Below, one piece after another: positions 1 through 15,197 of a DNA stretch of 64,000 nt. The stretch lies in NCBI GenBank assembly GCA_963971425.1, contig OZ020524.1, positions 14,511,845 to 14,575,844 of the forward strand, written 5' to 3'. The stretch is from Bryoerythrophyllum caledonicum. Lineage: Eukaryota > Streptophyta > Bryopsida > Pottiales > Pottiaceae. Both the position numbers and the translations under genes were made by a program. The notes beneath the pieces were generated by a model. The model did not search any database, was not told the DNA's origin, and saw only the letters and a list, made by a program, of their open reading frames with translations. How positions within the stretch are numbered: the stretch's first letter is position 1; every line of letters starts with the position of its first letter.

Positions 1-300
1 GTCGAGACCTTGCCTGTTATTGCTAGAACTGCTTGTGGTCGCTGAGCTGTCATCTCATGTAGCCATGAGATGAGCTTGAGCATTGCGATGTATTCAGCAT
101 CCAATGTGGCTTACATAGTCGTATGGGCACTGACGTTGCCTGCCTGTGTATTCATGGCCCCGCGTGGATCGAAATTCCTCTGGATTCCTTCAAACTCCGT
201 GTTCGGTAACGAGGTCAGTGCATACTCCAATTCTCACTTTACTATTGATCGCCTTGTGAAAAGGATGGACGCACGTCGCGAATAATGCGACCGTGACATA
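1..300 (-). pseudogene. possible decayed copia RNase H fragment
   Basis: Read on the minus strand, the segment around 60-125 gives ATLDAEYIAMLKLISWLHEM. This resembles the 'STxEAEYxA...WL' block of Ty1/copia RNase H. An in-frame stop lies just before it and no other copia block is recognisable nearby. If real, it is an old remnant cut by the window edge. The match is short and could be chance. Confidence 0.3.
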
Positions 301-1741
301 TCTTTATCAACGGACTTCTGGTCACTGAGGTATGTCAATCAAGACTCTACCTCTCTTTACTAGATATCTCAATAGCACTTCGATTTGGGATGCTGTTCAT
401 CAAACAACAGTCTCTGAATTGCATGCTGTCTTCCTGTGAGGAGTAATTATCTCAAGTTTGAAAGAGAGAGAAGATCAGTTGATGCCGATGTTCGGAAGTC
501 TTGTGGACTTGCCTTAGGAAATGAAAGAGAACCAAATATGTACAAATGTCGTTATGGAAACGTTGTGTAACTTGCTTTTGAACTTAGTGCGCACGCTTTT
601 AATTTTAAGCCTCACGCAGACACTGGCATGCGGGACTAGGGATTTGCGTTGTATAATGAGAATTGGTGCACAGAGTTACACTCATGCGATCTTCAAGTTT
701 CTGGTCCTCTTGCAACTAGCTGCTGTGTCACTGAAATGCGAAGAAGATTTCCACATTTCAGGCGATTTCCGTTTGGGTAACTGAGGATGTCCAACAGAAC
801 CATTATCGATAGACGATAGATTTTATCGTCTGGACAGTGATTGATCACACTAGACCGAACGGAATGCAGAACCTGTTCGTTGCTGAGGCGGGATTCAAAA
901 TGAGCTAAACCACGAGACAGGACTTGAAGCTGCAGCAACGTTGGTTAGTTTTTAGTTCTTTCTACGCAAGTGGAGTACTTCATCCGCGTCGATTTCCTCC
1001 TTTGCAGACGACCACCACATAGAATTCACTACAGGTGATGTCCTTACTCCTCAACGTATCAAGTTATTCCGATTTATTCTGGGTCCCGCCCTTCAACGTA
1101 GCTGCCCTGATCGCATGGTATTATTGATATTGTGTGCGCATTCTGCACATCTGAATTTCATCACAATAAGTATCAAGCGCTACAATCTTAGCCTGGCATT
1201 TCAAGATAAGAGTGCACGCTTTCATAAAATGGCCCGATATGGCCCAACCATTGTAGGCGAGTGTATTAATACGATTACAATTCTCGTGGACGACTGTTTA
1301 TCTGAAATGGTCTAAAAAAAACAAAAAAACAAAATGAAGAAGAAGAAAGAGAGAGAGAAAATGACCTCATAATGCACCATTCAACAACGTTCCGAGGCCG
1401 GCCACACACAAATGACCACCGAGCCATCTCTTTTTCTTCATTCTTTTCTGCTACTCCACCTAAAAAGTTGAGGTCATGTTGTGACCACAAGGCCACTTGT
1501 AAAAGAAGGAAGGACAGACACAAGATGAAGCTACCTAGACTCTTTCCTGTTCCATGAAAGAATCCTGTTCCCAACGTCGTTCTCGTCGTTCCCTACCCGC
1601 GTTCGCCTGGTTCCCGACAAACGTCCTCCGTGCTCCCAAACAGACGGAAACCGCACCAAACGTTCTACTTTCGACCTGCTCGCACCGTCTTCACCTCGCC
1701 GCACCAATTCTCCGCCCGTCTCGCGATCACGCTCTGGCTTG
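301..1741. other. upstream flank, no gene recognised
   Basis: I see no credible coding exon. A purine-rich tract lies at 1313-1370. The GC-richer stretch from about 1550 to 1741 probably contains the MDHAR transcription start and first non-coding exon. Confidence 0.4.
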
Positions 1742-2126
1742 GTGAGTCCTCAAGCTACTCTCTTCCTGAATCCACTTCACTTCTCAAATCGCAATTCGGT
1801 GTAGGTTTGACTGAATTCTCGCGATTCCTCCAAGCTACTTTTTGAGAATGCGCGCCGTTGGTGGCATCTGAGGGAGTTTCACGAGCTGGGTTTTGCTCAC
1901 GGGGTCGATCTGTCTTAGGTAGCGCTGCAGTCTGGTGTTTGGGTGAAGATTGACATGGCCATGGCCTCTAGTTTTCGTTAAATTCGCACTCCTTCTGAGC
2001 TTTTCGTATGCGAATTCGGGCTCCTGTGGGTTTTTAGGGTTTAGTGGAGTTTTTTGTGTTGACCACCTGTGGGTTTTGTTGATTATCTGCTTAGATTCGA
2101 GTTTTTTTTTTCTTTTGGTGGTGCAG
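1742..2126 (+). other. probable 5'-UTR intron of the MDHAR gene
   Basis: A consensus donor (G|GTGAGT) at 1742 and a pyrimidine-rich acceptor ending GTGCAG at 2126 frame an AT-rich stretch just 19 bases before the MDHAR start codon. A leader intron is inferred from the splice signals alone. Confidence 0.5.
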
Positions 2127-2145
2127 TGCTCTGAAGAGTTCCATC

Positions 2146-5382
<3,237 letters not shown>

Positions 5383-5998
5383 ACCACTTGTACCTCCTCC
5401 TGTAAATTCACCACTAGGTAAATTCACCACGCTATATACGGCGGATAACGTTATTTTATGCCTCTCTGGTTTGTGTGGGTAACAAGGTTATGTTCAGGTT
5501 ATGTTCTGTTCAAGTTTGTGTTGCTACATTTCCAGGTTATGTTCAAGTTTGTGTTGCTACATGTTCTGCGGTATTGATTGCAAGTGGTTTGTCTTGGTTT
5601 GTCAAGGTACCGGTTCTCGTACATAGGTCTGTTCTTCTAAGTTGCGCGCGCGGTGAGCCTGTGATTGTAGCTTACAAGCACAATCACTTCACCGCCTCGA
5701 AATCATTTTAATGCCTAGGACGATGGTCTCACCATTGTTTTATGCCACATTTTGTGTCTTTCGGTTTCCTACGGTAACAATGTCCTGAGTTACTTTCGAG
5801 TAACTTCGTGTCTGTGCGTGTTTTCAGATCTTGATTGTCACTGGTTTGTCTTTGTTAATCACCATTTTATATCACGGTTTGTGCTATGTTTGAGAATGTT
5901 CGAGTTTGTTCTCGAGCTTTTGCAGCTGGTAAGCGTGTTATGATCCCCGTTGTTGATATCGGTACCAATTCCTGCTTTTTAAATTCCTTAAAAAAACA
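5383..5998. other. MDHAR 3' UTR and intergenic
   Basis: T-rich sequence with a short tandem duplication at about 5493-5565 of a unit containing CAAGTTTGTGTTGCTACAT. No gene is recognised. Confidence 0.5.
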
Positions 5999-6345
5999 GT
6001 GTGGATTTTTTTGATAATGTGGGTGAAAAATGACGTGGACCACATCCATTTTGGTTTTGGAACACAATTGATGTGGACACATTTTAATTTGTGTCATGCT
6101 ATTTTTTGCCACCACACTTCTTCATTGCTTGCTGCCACCTTACCATCGCTGGCCACCACTTCTACATATTCCACATTAATTCTGTGTTAACAATTTTGAA
6201 ACATCCCACACTATTTAATGAGGAACATCATTCGATGTGGATTAAGAATTGCAGTGGACCACTCTAATTTGCATGAATTGGAATTAGTGTAGGTATTTCA
6301 AAATGGCTAGGTCTGCACTACATGCAGTGTTTGGTGTAATGAATC
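5999..6345 (+). repeat. dispersed repeat U1, copy 1
   Basis: The segment starting GTGTGG and containing GGTGAAAAATGACGTGGACC is closely repeated at 19389-19741. The similarity extends over about 340 bases and ends near TTTGGTGTAAT. No protein-coding sequence and no convincing terminal inverted repeats are seen, so it is left unclassified. Confidence 0.75.
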
Positions 6346-6977
6346 CTGCCTGCAAGTATATCAATTCAAACATCCATGGAATGGTGAAAACCACAAAAGG
6401 TTATCAACCGCTATTGATCGAACACCATTTGTTGAAGATCTTTGACAATGAGGACAATTCTTCTATCGAGACGGCAAAGAAGAGAGGTGACCTCAAGCAG
6501 GCCATGTGCCAACCACCTTGGCAATAGACATAAGATCACGTAGTAGCCACAGCTTTCTTCTATCCACACACAAAAAATGGAAGGCTTTCTGGCACAGATA
6601 GCTCAACCCTTTAGCACTTAGCTCATGTTTCTTCAAACCCAATAAATGTGGTGATTTTTTCTCTGAACTAACTTTGATGGAATACAATGTCTAATTTTAG
6701 TATCCAACCTTACAAAATTGAGCTCAAACCATGACCTAAATCTTTGGAGAAAATTTGCACAACATCCAACGGTTGATGGAATAGATTATAGTGTTTAAAG
6801 TTACCATATATTGGTAATGAAAATTGTGGATTTTGGAGGGTAAACTACTTTATCCATCAATAGATTCTTGCAAAAAAAATTGTACTTTGATTGAAAGTGG
6901 TTTACATGTGCACTAGGTTGATAGCTTTGCATTGACATATCATATGTGAAGAAAACATTTATATATGATTACTTAAT
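6346..6977. other. intergenic, nothing recognised
   Basis: AT-rich sequence without a supported gene or repeat boundary. Confidence 0.4.
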
Positions 6978-7314
6978 TGTAAGAAGAAAAGGAACTCCGG
7001 TTCCCGTTGGGGACCGGCGAGAATATAGTGTTTGTTCATTCTCTTCACTAAGCCCATGACCACAGGACATAGGGTGTAATAGAACTACTCCCCCTTTTCA
7101 AGGATAAACACTTTTCTACACTAAGTGCGTAAGAGACAACCGACATGTCATCCTCCCCAAGGGCTTTTGGATACCCATACAATGAGGTCTTGAGACCCCC
7201 CACCATAATTGGATGGCCTACGGTGGTAGACACTACGTCGGCATGGGGACTTGAACTCATAATCACTGAATCGGTGAACTATGACTCAAACCACTACACC
7301 AAGGCTGTAGTGCC
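6978..7314 (-). mobile_element. tRNA-derived SINE
   Basis: On the minus strand the 5' end (near 7314) has a tRNA-like head. It contains a perfect A-box match TGGTGTAGTGG and a near-perfect B box AGTTCAAGTCC about 40 nt downstream, which form a split RNA polymerase III promoter. The 3' part (about 7110 to 6978) is colinear over roughly 140 nt with the extreme 3' end of the non-LTR retrotransposon ending at 43828. The shared part includes a hairpin with CCGGT/ACCGG arms and a TTCTTC-like tail. It is probably mobilised in trans by that LINE family. It has no coding capacity. Confidence 0.85.
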
Positions 7315-7429
7315 TTCTATTTTAGTTGTATACCAAAACGTTTCAAACATATACAAATCAAAACGGAAGTTTTGTATGTGATAAGAGAGATCCACAGCCA
7401 CAAAACAATGAAGATTCTCTTAATTCCTA

Positions 7430-8341
7430 AAAGCCCGTGACAATTTCACACCAAAAACACTTCAAAATTGTTGATTTTAGAGCAATGAGTAAGGAAGGAA
7501 ATAAAACCTTATATTTTTCTTCTTGACCATAGGATCTCCATAAAAACATACTCACAAAATTTCATACACTTTGACCGCACGGATTGAAAGATTATAGTGT
7601 TTGAAGTTAAGAAAATGGTTCACTTTCTTCCCTGCGTTGAGTGGATCAGCAAAATTTGACTTCACTTGGTATTAAATTTTTGCACTACACAAGGTCTAAA
7701 TCTATTACCATTGTGTTGAGCATGATGTTAGTTACGTATACAACAATTTTTAGAGGTAGAGAAGGGGTGTAGCATATTCAAAACAAGTGTGCAAAGAGTG
7801 GAGGTTTAAAAATTGTCAAATTCACGATTTTTTTTTTGAGAATTCAATATGTTTTAGAATGACAATCTAAACGGCCAATAAGAAGGTTTACACCACATTG
7901 TTGTAGAAAAAATAAAAAGTGAAAGTTATGACGATCTTTAGGTTTAATGTAAAAATGATGAAGTTTCTTTCCCCGCTTGCCCGAAATGTGTAAAAATGTG
8001 ATAAAATGTTTTTTGTCACTAAAGACAAGAATTTTTTTTGACATATTCAAAGAACGTAATATTTAAGACCAAAATCATTCTGCATGTATGAAATACATCA
8101 TAGTATGCGGGATGGTGATCACTGTATTTTAGTGTTTTTGATGTATTTTTTATTGTATTCCTGGCTTTCTCATGAGTTCTATAACTCCAAATTATGATAT
8201 GATTTTTGTGGAGTGTTCATGTAATGTGTGCGCAAATATGAACTTTACATTTCAAAACCTAATTCCTCATGGATTTCATGCATATTGAGTGTTAACACCT
8301 CCAGAGTCACATTTTGGGTCTCGTGGGCACTAAAGGGTTAA
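7430..8341 (+). mobile_element. non-autonomous TIR element R1, copy D
   Basis: Bounded by TTAA on both sides, with ends related to TTAACCCCTAAAGGACC and its inverse. The landmark TTTGACCGCACGGATTGAAA occurs at about 7570. It is diverged, with no coding sequence. Confidence 0.6.
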
Positions 8342-8827
8342 GATTAAGTGTGCTCTCGATAGGTTAATGACATGGAATATGGTCCTTGGAATGCTTCTAA
8401 CATTCCCTGCCATCCTTGCTTTCTAGAAACAATTCTTACTTGGCAACATCTCCTTTACATAAAGAAAAGTACACCCTACCTTGACATATAATGTTGTAGG
8501 TGCCTCATGCTGCAAATACACATAGCTTCTTTGAAAAAATCTTTATAGTTGAGGTCTGTAAACAACATTGCAAATGTGAACTCTTTATTTCATGTAGACC
8601 GATGTCAAATGAGGATGGGCTAGGGGTAGGCCTCTTTTTCTGTCTTTTTAAAAAAAATTCAAGGGTCCAAAACTTTTTTTGGAGTTTTTGGCGCCAAATT
8701 TGGGACCTATGGCCCCAAAGTATCCTTGAAGGGCCCACCTTCGTCTAAATAGGGTGCCCCCTCAACATAAAAATAGGGGCCAACTTTTGTCCACACCCCC
8801 TTTTACCATACCATCCGTCTATATGAT
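8342..8827. other. intergenic, nothing recognised
   Basis: AT-rich sequence; several short homopolymer runs; no gene. Confidence 0.4.
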
Positions 8828-9692
8828 TTAACCCCTAAATGACCAAGACATTTTCCCCTCAAAATCACTACAAAACAACCATTTTTAGGGCATTCAACAC
8901 GAAATGATACAAAATATTTTTTCTGAAAATTTAATCGTAGGAGAGTGTGTGGTGAAACTTTTTCTGGTACTAGAGTTGTATGAGAGTGTGTGGTGAAACT
9001 TTTGGTAAGTTTGACCGCACGGATTGAAAGATATAGTGAAGTGAGACATAATCTCGGGGGGGTCACTTAGAATTTTTTAGCAAACAACGTGCGGCATAAT
9101 ATAGGGAGGTATTAATTCATGGTGTCAAAAAATTAGAAAAAACTTGGAGGTAATATAGGGTGTAAAAATCAATGGATACTAAATTATAAGTAAGATAGAG
9201 TGGTAAGTAAAGTGTCATATTTAAATTTTTTTTTACTAAAATACCCTATAGGATAAAGAAATTATAGAATAATTTTATTTAGAGTCCATTACTGTGCTCA
9301 GATGGATGAAAAATGCTCAGATGGATGAAAAAGAGAAAGTAACGTTTGTCGATCGTGGATGAAAAGAAAAGGTGATATTTTGCCGCCAATGAAATTTGTC
9401 TCTCTAGGGTTTGGCGCTCTTCACAGTGGCTGATCCAATTTCCTGTGCATGTTGCTTTTGCTCGTAGTTGTGGTTTTTGTGGGTAGGGTTTGCGCTCGGG
9501 TTTGCGGTAGTTCACTTCTTTTGCGCTCGATATTTCACTTCTTTTGCTGAACAACGAGCACGGCGTTCTTGTCTTCGGTTTTCTCTGTGCGCATCGGGTT
9601 CATAGCTCCTTTCGGATCAGGGTATTGGAGGTCTTGCAGGTTCAGGTTTAGGGTTCGCGTGATCCTTGTACCTCAGGGTTTTTTGTGGGTTG

Positions 9693-12600
9693 ATGGTTGC
9701 GCCGAGGGAGAGACACATTAAGCTGTGGACGAAGGAAGACGAGGATGCGGATGCTGAATATTTCGGGAAGGTGAAGGTTGGCGACGGTCAATCGTATGCC
9801 TCATTACGGGAGAGGCTAGAGTCCGCGAAGGTGTTGGACTGGCCTTTCGAATTCTGGGATGTTGAAGACAATTGCAGGATTTGGCAGAAAATCGAGGCAT
9901 TGAACGACATCTTGGAGGAGGTGCATGTAATACCTGTAGGCGATGGCAACCCTGCTCCAGCCAAGCGGAGGAGGTTGGAGGCAGAAACACACCGTCAACT
10001 CGAGCCTGCGGTGGAGTCGTATATAAATTCAGGTGATCCAGATCCTACAGTCGAATTGTCGGTGGAGCCTCTAGGGTCCTATTGGGTTAGCGGCGAAGAT
10101 AATGGAACCGAAGAAAATGAGGTATGCTGGAAATCTGTTTTGATTCCCAAAGACGTCATGGACCGGTACCTAAGGCAGGCTGAGAGATTGAGGAAGGATT
10201 TGAAGGATGTGTCGCTAGACGACAACGATTGGGTGTTGAAGTCGTGGGATCAAGATGGTGTAGGGATCGTCAAGGTTTTCTGTTTGGAATGCCGTAAAGA
10301 ATGTGGTGGTGACAGCGGAAATCACAGCAACACTACTGTTGCGAACCTGTTCTCGAATTTCAAGTCCAGTCACCTCCCCAGTACCCAACATGTGAAGAAC
10401 TGGTGCCGGAAGCACAACGTAAATTTCTTTGACCACCCCGCATCCGTTGCAACAAAGGGAAAATTTGTACCGTTATCTCCGTCCAGGCACAAGGAACTGA
10501 TCTTGGAGGGGATTTCGATAATGGAGGAGGTGAATCAGGGGCTGGACGTTGGTGTGCAGCCTTTCTCGGTCGTCGGTAACATCGAAACCCCAAACCCTAA
10601 AAGTTTATGGTTCAAAGTTAAGTGCCCCTACTGCAAGGAATTGTTGAACCTGTGCCCCCCTAAGAGAAATCTCGAGGCGAATTTGCGCAACCACTTTGGA
10701 GGATCGAAGCACATGATGGCCGTTGACGAAGCGCAGAACCTGTTGGCAAAATCAGCTGCCTTGCTTTCGGGGAGGCGTGGGAGGCCAAGTAGGTCTTCAT
10801 GCACAAGTGCTCACTTGAATCAGCCGGACCTGCATTCATGGTTCAGTGGTAATTCAGGGGGCAGCAATGGAGGTACGTATTTAACCGAGGCTTTGGATGC
10901 GAATGCTGTGAAGGGGTTAATGTGTTGGGGTTTTCGGGCTTCGCATTCAATTTACAACGGTTTGTCATATGCTGTGAGAGGTTTGTTAGTGGATCAGATG
11001 AGAGGGGCTGTTTGGTTTAGTGAACCTCATCTTTCGGCGTCTTTGATCGTTGGTGAGCAGGTAGTAAAGGTTAGTGGTGCGTTTCGACATGCTGAATGTG
11101 TTAGATTCTGTACTGATGGGAAAGAGTTTCTGGACCTCACATGCTCGATGTGCGCTCAGATACCACAAGAAAATGACTTCAAGAAGAGGGTGGTCAGAGA
11201 GGATCGTGCTATCACTGAAAGGGGCAGTAGGACTACATGCGGTGGTAGGAGAGTTGGGTACTTGACCGTTGCCGAGCTTGTTCGTCATGGCAGAGACATG
11301 AGGAAGAAGTTGAGGTTAGAAAAACTAAACCACTGGTCTGCAAGAGCTAGAATAGTATAGTTGAAGGTGAAGCGGCCAACTCTGAAGGAGATGGCGAAAG
11401 AGTCATCTTCTGAACACAATCTGTTAAAGTTCTGTAATAATATTTTGAATGCACATAGAACTGGTGCCTTCGGCGGTAGAGGTGCGTTATGGGACTTTAT
11501 GAAAGACGTTGCTCAGAATTTGAACCGTGATAGTCGAGGGAATCGATATAGCGATAATACTAAATCGTATGCTCAGGTGATGAAGGTATACGGAGGTAAG
11601 AGAATGTGTGATGTTTTTAGCCTGAATTACTTAGGACCTAATTACAGTACTATTAAGAAGGATCACAAAAAGGGGTACAGTTCATACCTGGTGAGGACTC
11701 TGAAATTTTTGCAGCTGTTGCGGAGATTTATAAGAACGCAAAGCTGGCTCATGGAATTACGGGACCAGTTCCTGTAATACTAGCTGAGGACGAGACAAAG
11801 GTTAGGGGTAGAGTTGCTTATGAGCCGAAATGGGATAGTTTGGCAGGGTTTTGTGGTCCAAGTGAGAGTCACGTATGTGTTTCCAATTTCAAACCTGTTG
11901 TTGGATCCGGAGAGGAGGGGTACAATAAAATTCTGGACTCATTCAGATGTAACAAGGTAGGGGGATTTGCTCGAGTCATTGTTGTGAATCCTATGCATGA
12001 GAAATGACCTCGTCTTGTCTTAGTTGCATGCTGTACGTGTAACTGCTGTGATTCGGAGTGGGTAAGGAGACAGTGGGATGTTGTTGACGAACTGTGGGCA
12101 AAGGAATGTCTCTCTGCTGTGGGGCCTATTGTCGGACATTCAAGCGACGACGACTCTCGCAGAAGGCAGCTAATGCTGCAAGACTACCGATCTAGTCTAG
12201 GAAATCGTCTGAGTGTCAATTGGGAGGGTTGGAATCTGACAGCTTCACTTGATGACTTCGGAAATGCACGTGGCCTACACGACCAAGATTATATACACAA
12301 TGGTAAAAAATTAATTAACCCTCTACTTTCAGCCGTGCGTGTTTTGCAACTGGGCGGGGATGTTTCTACGCATGAACATTTAGGGTTAGTATATAACTGC
12401 TTTACAGCTGACGAACATGGACTGAAACAGGAAGATGTTGATCTCAAAGACAGACAGAATTGGGCTTCGGCCCAAAGGATATGTCAAGGCAAGGTTAGGG
12501 AATGTTTGAGACGCTTACGTGAATCTCCGGATGTGAACAGAGAACGCACACTAGGCACTGAGACTTACCTCCAAATTTGTGTAGAGTACATTGACATCTT

Positions 12601-14179
12601 TTGCTCACAGACCGTGGATTTGCGAGGTAGACTTGTCCTGGCTTCGAAGGTGAGTTTCTTCTTTCGTTTGTGGAAATTGTGGCTGAAACATGGTGATCAT
12701 TCCGTCCTGGGCAATTTTGGGCACATGGTGGAAGCGCACAACTTTGTGAGTCAATAATGTTTCATAGACATCCAGTTGTCTTGTAGTTTTGTGGTGCTAC
12801 TAATCTGCCATTTTAGGGATCGTTATGCAGACCTACCTATACCGTTACACTTGACAGGTAGTGATTCTTGTGAGATTTTTTTCTTGAAGATTGGTGGGAT
12901 GAACAGTCACGAGAGAGCTTACGATTTCCATGAGCTCGTGAACACGGCGAACACCCGGAATCAATTGTCGGCAATCAAATATGGTGAAAACGGTCTGCGA
13001 TTCATCAAGGTCCATAACAAGATGGAGAATATATGGGCAAAGCTTCACCCATTAAAGGACGGGGAATCTCTATGTGACTTGGGTGACTACAGCAAAATCT
13101 CGTCGAACATCGAGGTGGTAGATGCGTTGCAGGAAGGATTCGTTGCTGCGCAGCGGACGTTGAGAGGGCTCAACATGGCTCCAACTGTGCATGCAGCAGC
13201 CTCACGGAAGGTATGGTTCAATAAACCATGGCAGATCGAAGGACAAGATCCGAAGTTCATGGCGTACACTCCTCCAGCCAGACCAATTCATGGTGAAGAC
13301 GGCGACGGTGAGGTGATGAGGGAGGCTGTCGCTACGTCCATCTTATCAGGTGGGTCGAGTTTGTTACCTGAGATATTGAACCAAGATGTCGAAGATGAGA
13401 TCGTAGACGACGGTCTCGACCCTGAAGCCGTAGTTGCGGACGAGGCCCGGGATGCTCTAGCGGATGTCCTCAACAACGCAGAAATCCAAGTCTCTTCACG
13501 TGTTGCACCATTGAAAGTGCTCCCGTTTGTTGAGTACGATGGTCATAAAATTTATAAGTCTACTCTAGTTTCGCAGCTGAATGGTAATCCATTTCTTTCA
13601 AAGGACCGATTGACGAGAGTAAAGCACTCAATGTATTTTAATAACCACGATGATTACATTACTGCTGCTGCTTCATCGAGCAGCTGTCTTCTTGGACTTG
13701 GCTCCGATTGTGGCATTTACTTCGTTCAACGCACAAGCACGACAACAACATCGACAGTGAAAGCTGCGGTAAGACGAAAGAGAGGACGGGGCAGTTCTGC
13801 TTCTAAGAGCGGGAGCCCCTTCAGTATACTGCACGGAGCTGATGAAGGATCTTGGTGGATCGGTCGTGTGCAAAAAATTTGGAGGAAAGTGGGGACCCAG
13901 CAATGGGGTCTACTTTGACATCCAATTGACTTGCTTCAGCGAACGGAAGCAACAGGAAAAAAAAACTCTCCTCCCTGCTCTCTTCAAGTTATGTTGCAAT
14001 ACTTTAGTAAAGTTGCAGGCCTGAACAGATTTAAGTACGACCATACCGACACTAACTGGATAGATGTTGATTCTATAATAACCACGGTTACACTTTCATT
14101 CAACCCCGTTACTTCTGTGTACACCCTAAACCCTGAAGATGCTGATGCTTTGAATAAGTTTGTTGCAGAACGAGCCTGA
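9693..14179 (+). pseudogene. decayed transposase-like gene of T1
   Basis: The reading starts at ATG 9693 and continues for about 1490 codons through several lesions: an in-frame TAG at 11358, a -1 frame change in the A5G4 run near 11675, TGA at about 12005, TAA at 12755, and further frame changes after 13880. The N-terminal part has two zinc-finger-like blocks, CLECRKECGG...HSN and CPYCKELL...NHFGGSKH, as in DNA-binding regions of transposases. Three acidic blocks in order could be a DDE-type triad: LAEDETK (about 11780), GHSSDDDSRRR (about 12130) and TGSDSCEIFF (about 12860). Similar unnamed proteins are, to my recollection, widespread in plant and algal genomes. The order zinc fingers, acidic triad, C-terminal domain and its position inside TIRs support a transposase. 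It cannot make a full-length protein as written. Confidence 0.7.
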
Positions 14180-14505
14180 ACTTAGCCGCTCACGTGGAGA
14201 TTCAAGGAGCTGTGCAGATTTTGAAGTATTTGGCTACATTAATGAAAAATCTCCAAGGGTGTGGGGAATGATCGGAGCTCGTACGGTGCTTGTTAAACCG
14301 CACGTGAAATAATCGATCCCAGGTGAAATAATCGATCCCAGGTAATTTCAGGTCCCTTGAAATTATTATTTAGAGGATCCTAAATCTCCAAATCTGACGT
14401 CATGATCAAAATTAGGATCAAACTGTAATCTATATCTTCCGGCTAGGTGGTTTAGACTAGGCTAGGCTGTGTCGAATAATCATGAGTCTTCTCTCCCACT
14501 CCCAA

Positions 14506-14515
14506 GGTATATATA
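14506..14515 (+). promoter_or_regulatory. TATA-like element of the second T1 gene
   Basis: The palindromic GGTATATATACC core lies about 130 bases before ATG 14641 in an otherwise non-AT-rich stretch. It is a plausible core promoter. Confidence 0.5.
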
Positions 14516-14640
14516 CCCCCCTTGGAATCCCTGTACCCATCGTCTGCTTTTCGCAGTAGCGCTCTTGCTCCTTCATTGTTGTATTTTTTCTTCTCCAATT
14601 AGTCCACAAGTGTTTCAGTTGAGCGTCTCTGTGCGCATCG

Positions 14641-15192
14641 ATGGCTAGTGAGGAACATGAACCTGGAGAGGGACAGGATAATCTGAGGGCTTTTCAGGAC
14701 ATGTATGCGTCTCGAGTTGAGGGAATCCCCTTTGACCACTTTGTGCCGTTGTTGGTTGAATCATGCAAGTCGATGGGAGATCCGTGGAAGGACAGTGAAG
14801 GCAGTCGCGCGTCTACGTTGCGACCCATCCCCTACGCACTCGCAACTTGCAGGGAATGGCGCAACATTGTCTCCGGCCAGACGGAGTATGCTGCGCTTCG
14901 CTTGGCTCAGTCGGAGCTTGCTCGTGTGATTCTGCCTTGTCACACCACTGCTGATGAGTTCGTGGTTTCCAGGTTCGATTACTATGTGGCGAAGCTATCG
15001 AAATCTTGGGAGCTGCTGGAGCCTATGTCGCAGCGCCTCCGCACCACACCCCTTGCAGAGCTCTCCTCCTTGGAGCTGGAGGGACATGTCGCTAAGTTGC
15101 ACGGAGGCTGGGGCGTTGAGGATCTTTTGCCGTCGGGTACAGATTGGAAGAACATGGATTTGGTGTGGGTCACCCCCTCCATGCGTGAGTGA
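14641..15192 (+). CDS. intact 183-residue accessory protein of T1, function unknown
   Basis: A single uninterrupted ORF with a TATA-like element upstream, lying between the transposase-like gene and the right TIR. The protein is acidic at its N terminus and predicted helical. A central block CREWRNIVSGQTEYAALRLA is the most distinctive part. There is no signal peptide or membrane segment. I recognise no catalytic motif. A faint resemblance to F-box-like helices exists but is not strong enough for a call. Its GC content and codon use are higher than the surrounding repeats. Because it is open while its neighbour is broken, it may be a later-decaying or separately maintained gene. Confidence 0.6.
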   Translation: MASEEHEPGEGQDNLRAFQDMYASRVEGIPFDHFVPLLVESCKSMGDPWKDSEGSRASTLRPIPYALATCREWRNIVSGQTEYAALRLAQSELARVILPCHTTADEFVVSRFDYYVAKLSKSWELLEPMSQRLRTTPLAELSSLELEGHVAKLHGGWGVEDLLPSGTDWKNMDLVWVTPSMRE

Positions 15193-15197
15193 TCCAA

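Noticed and set aside
7201..7314. A functional tRNA gene
   Set aside because: A and B boxes are present but no cloverleaf with a proper acceptor stem is evident, and the sequence continues into a LINE-like tail, so it is a SINE head.
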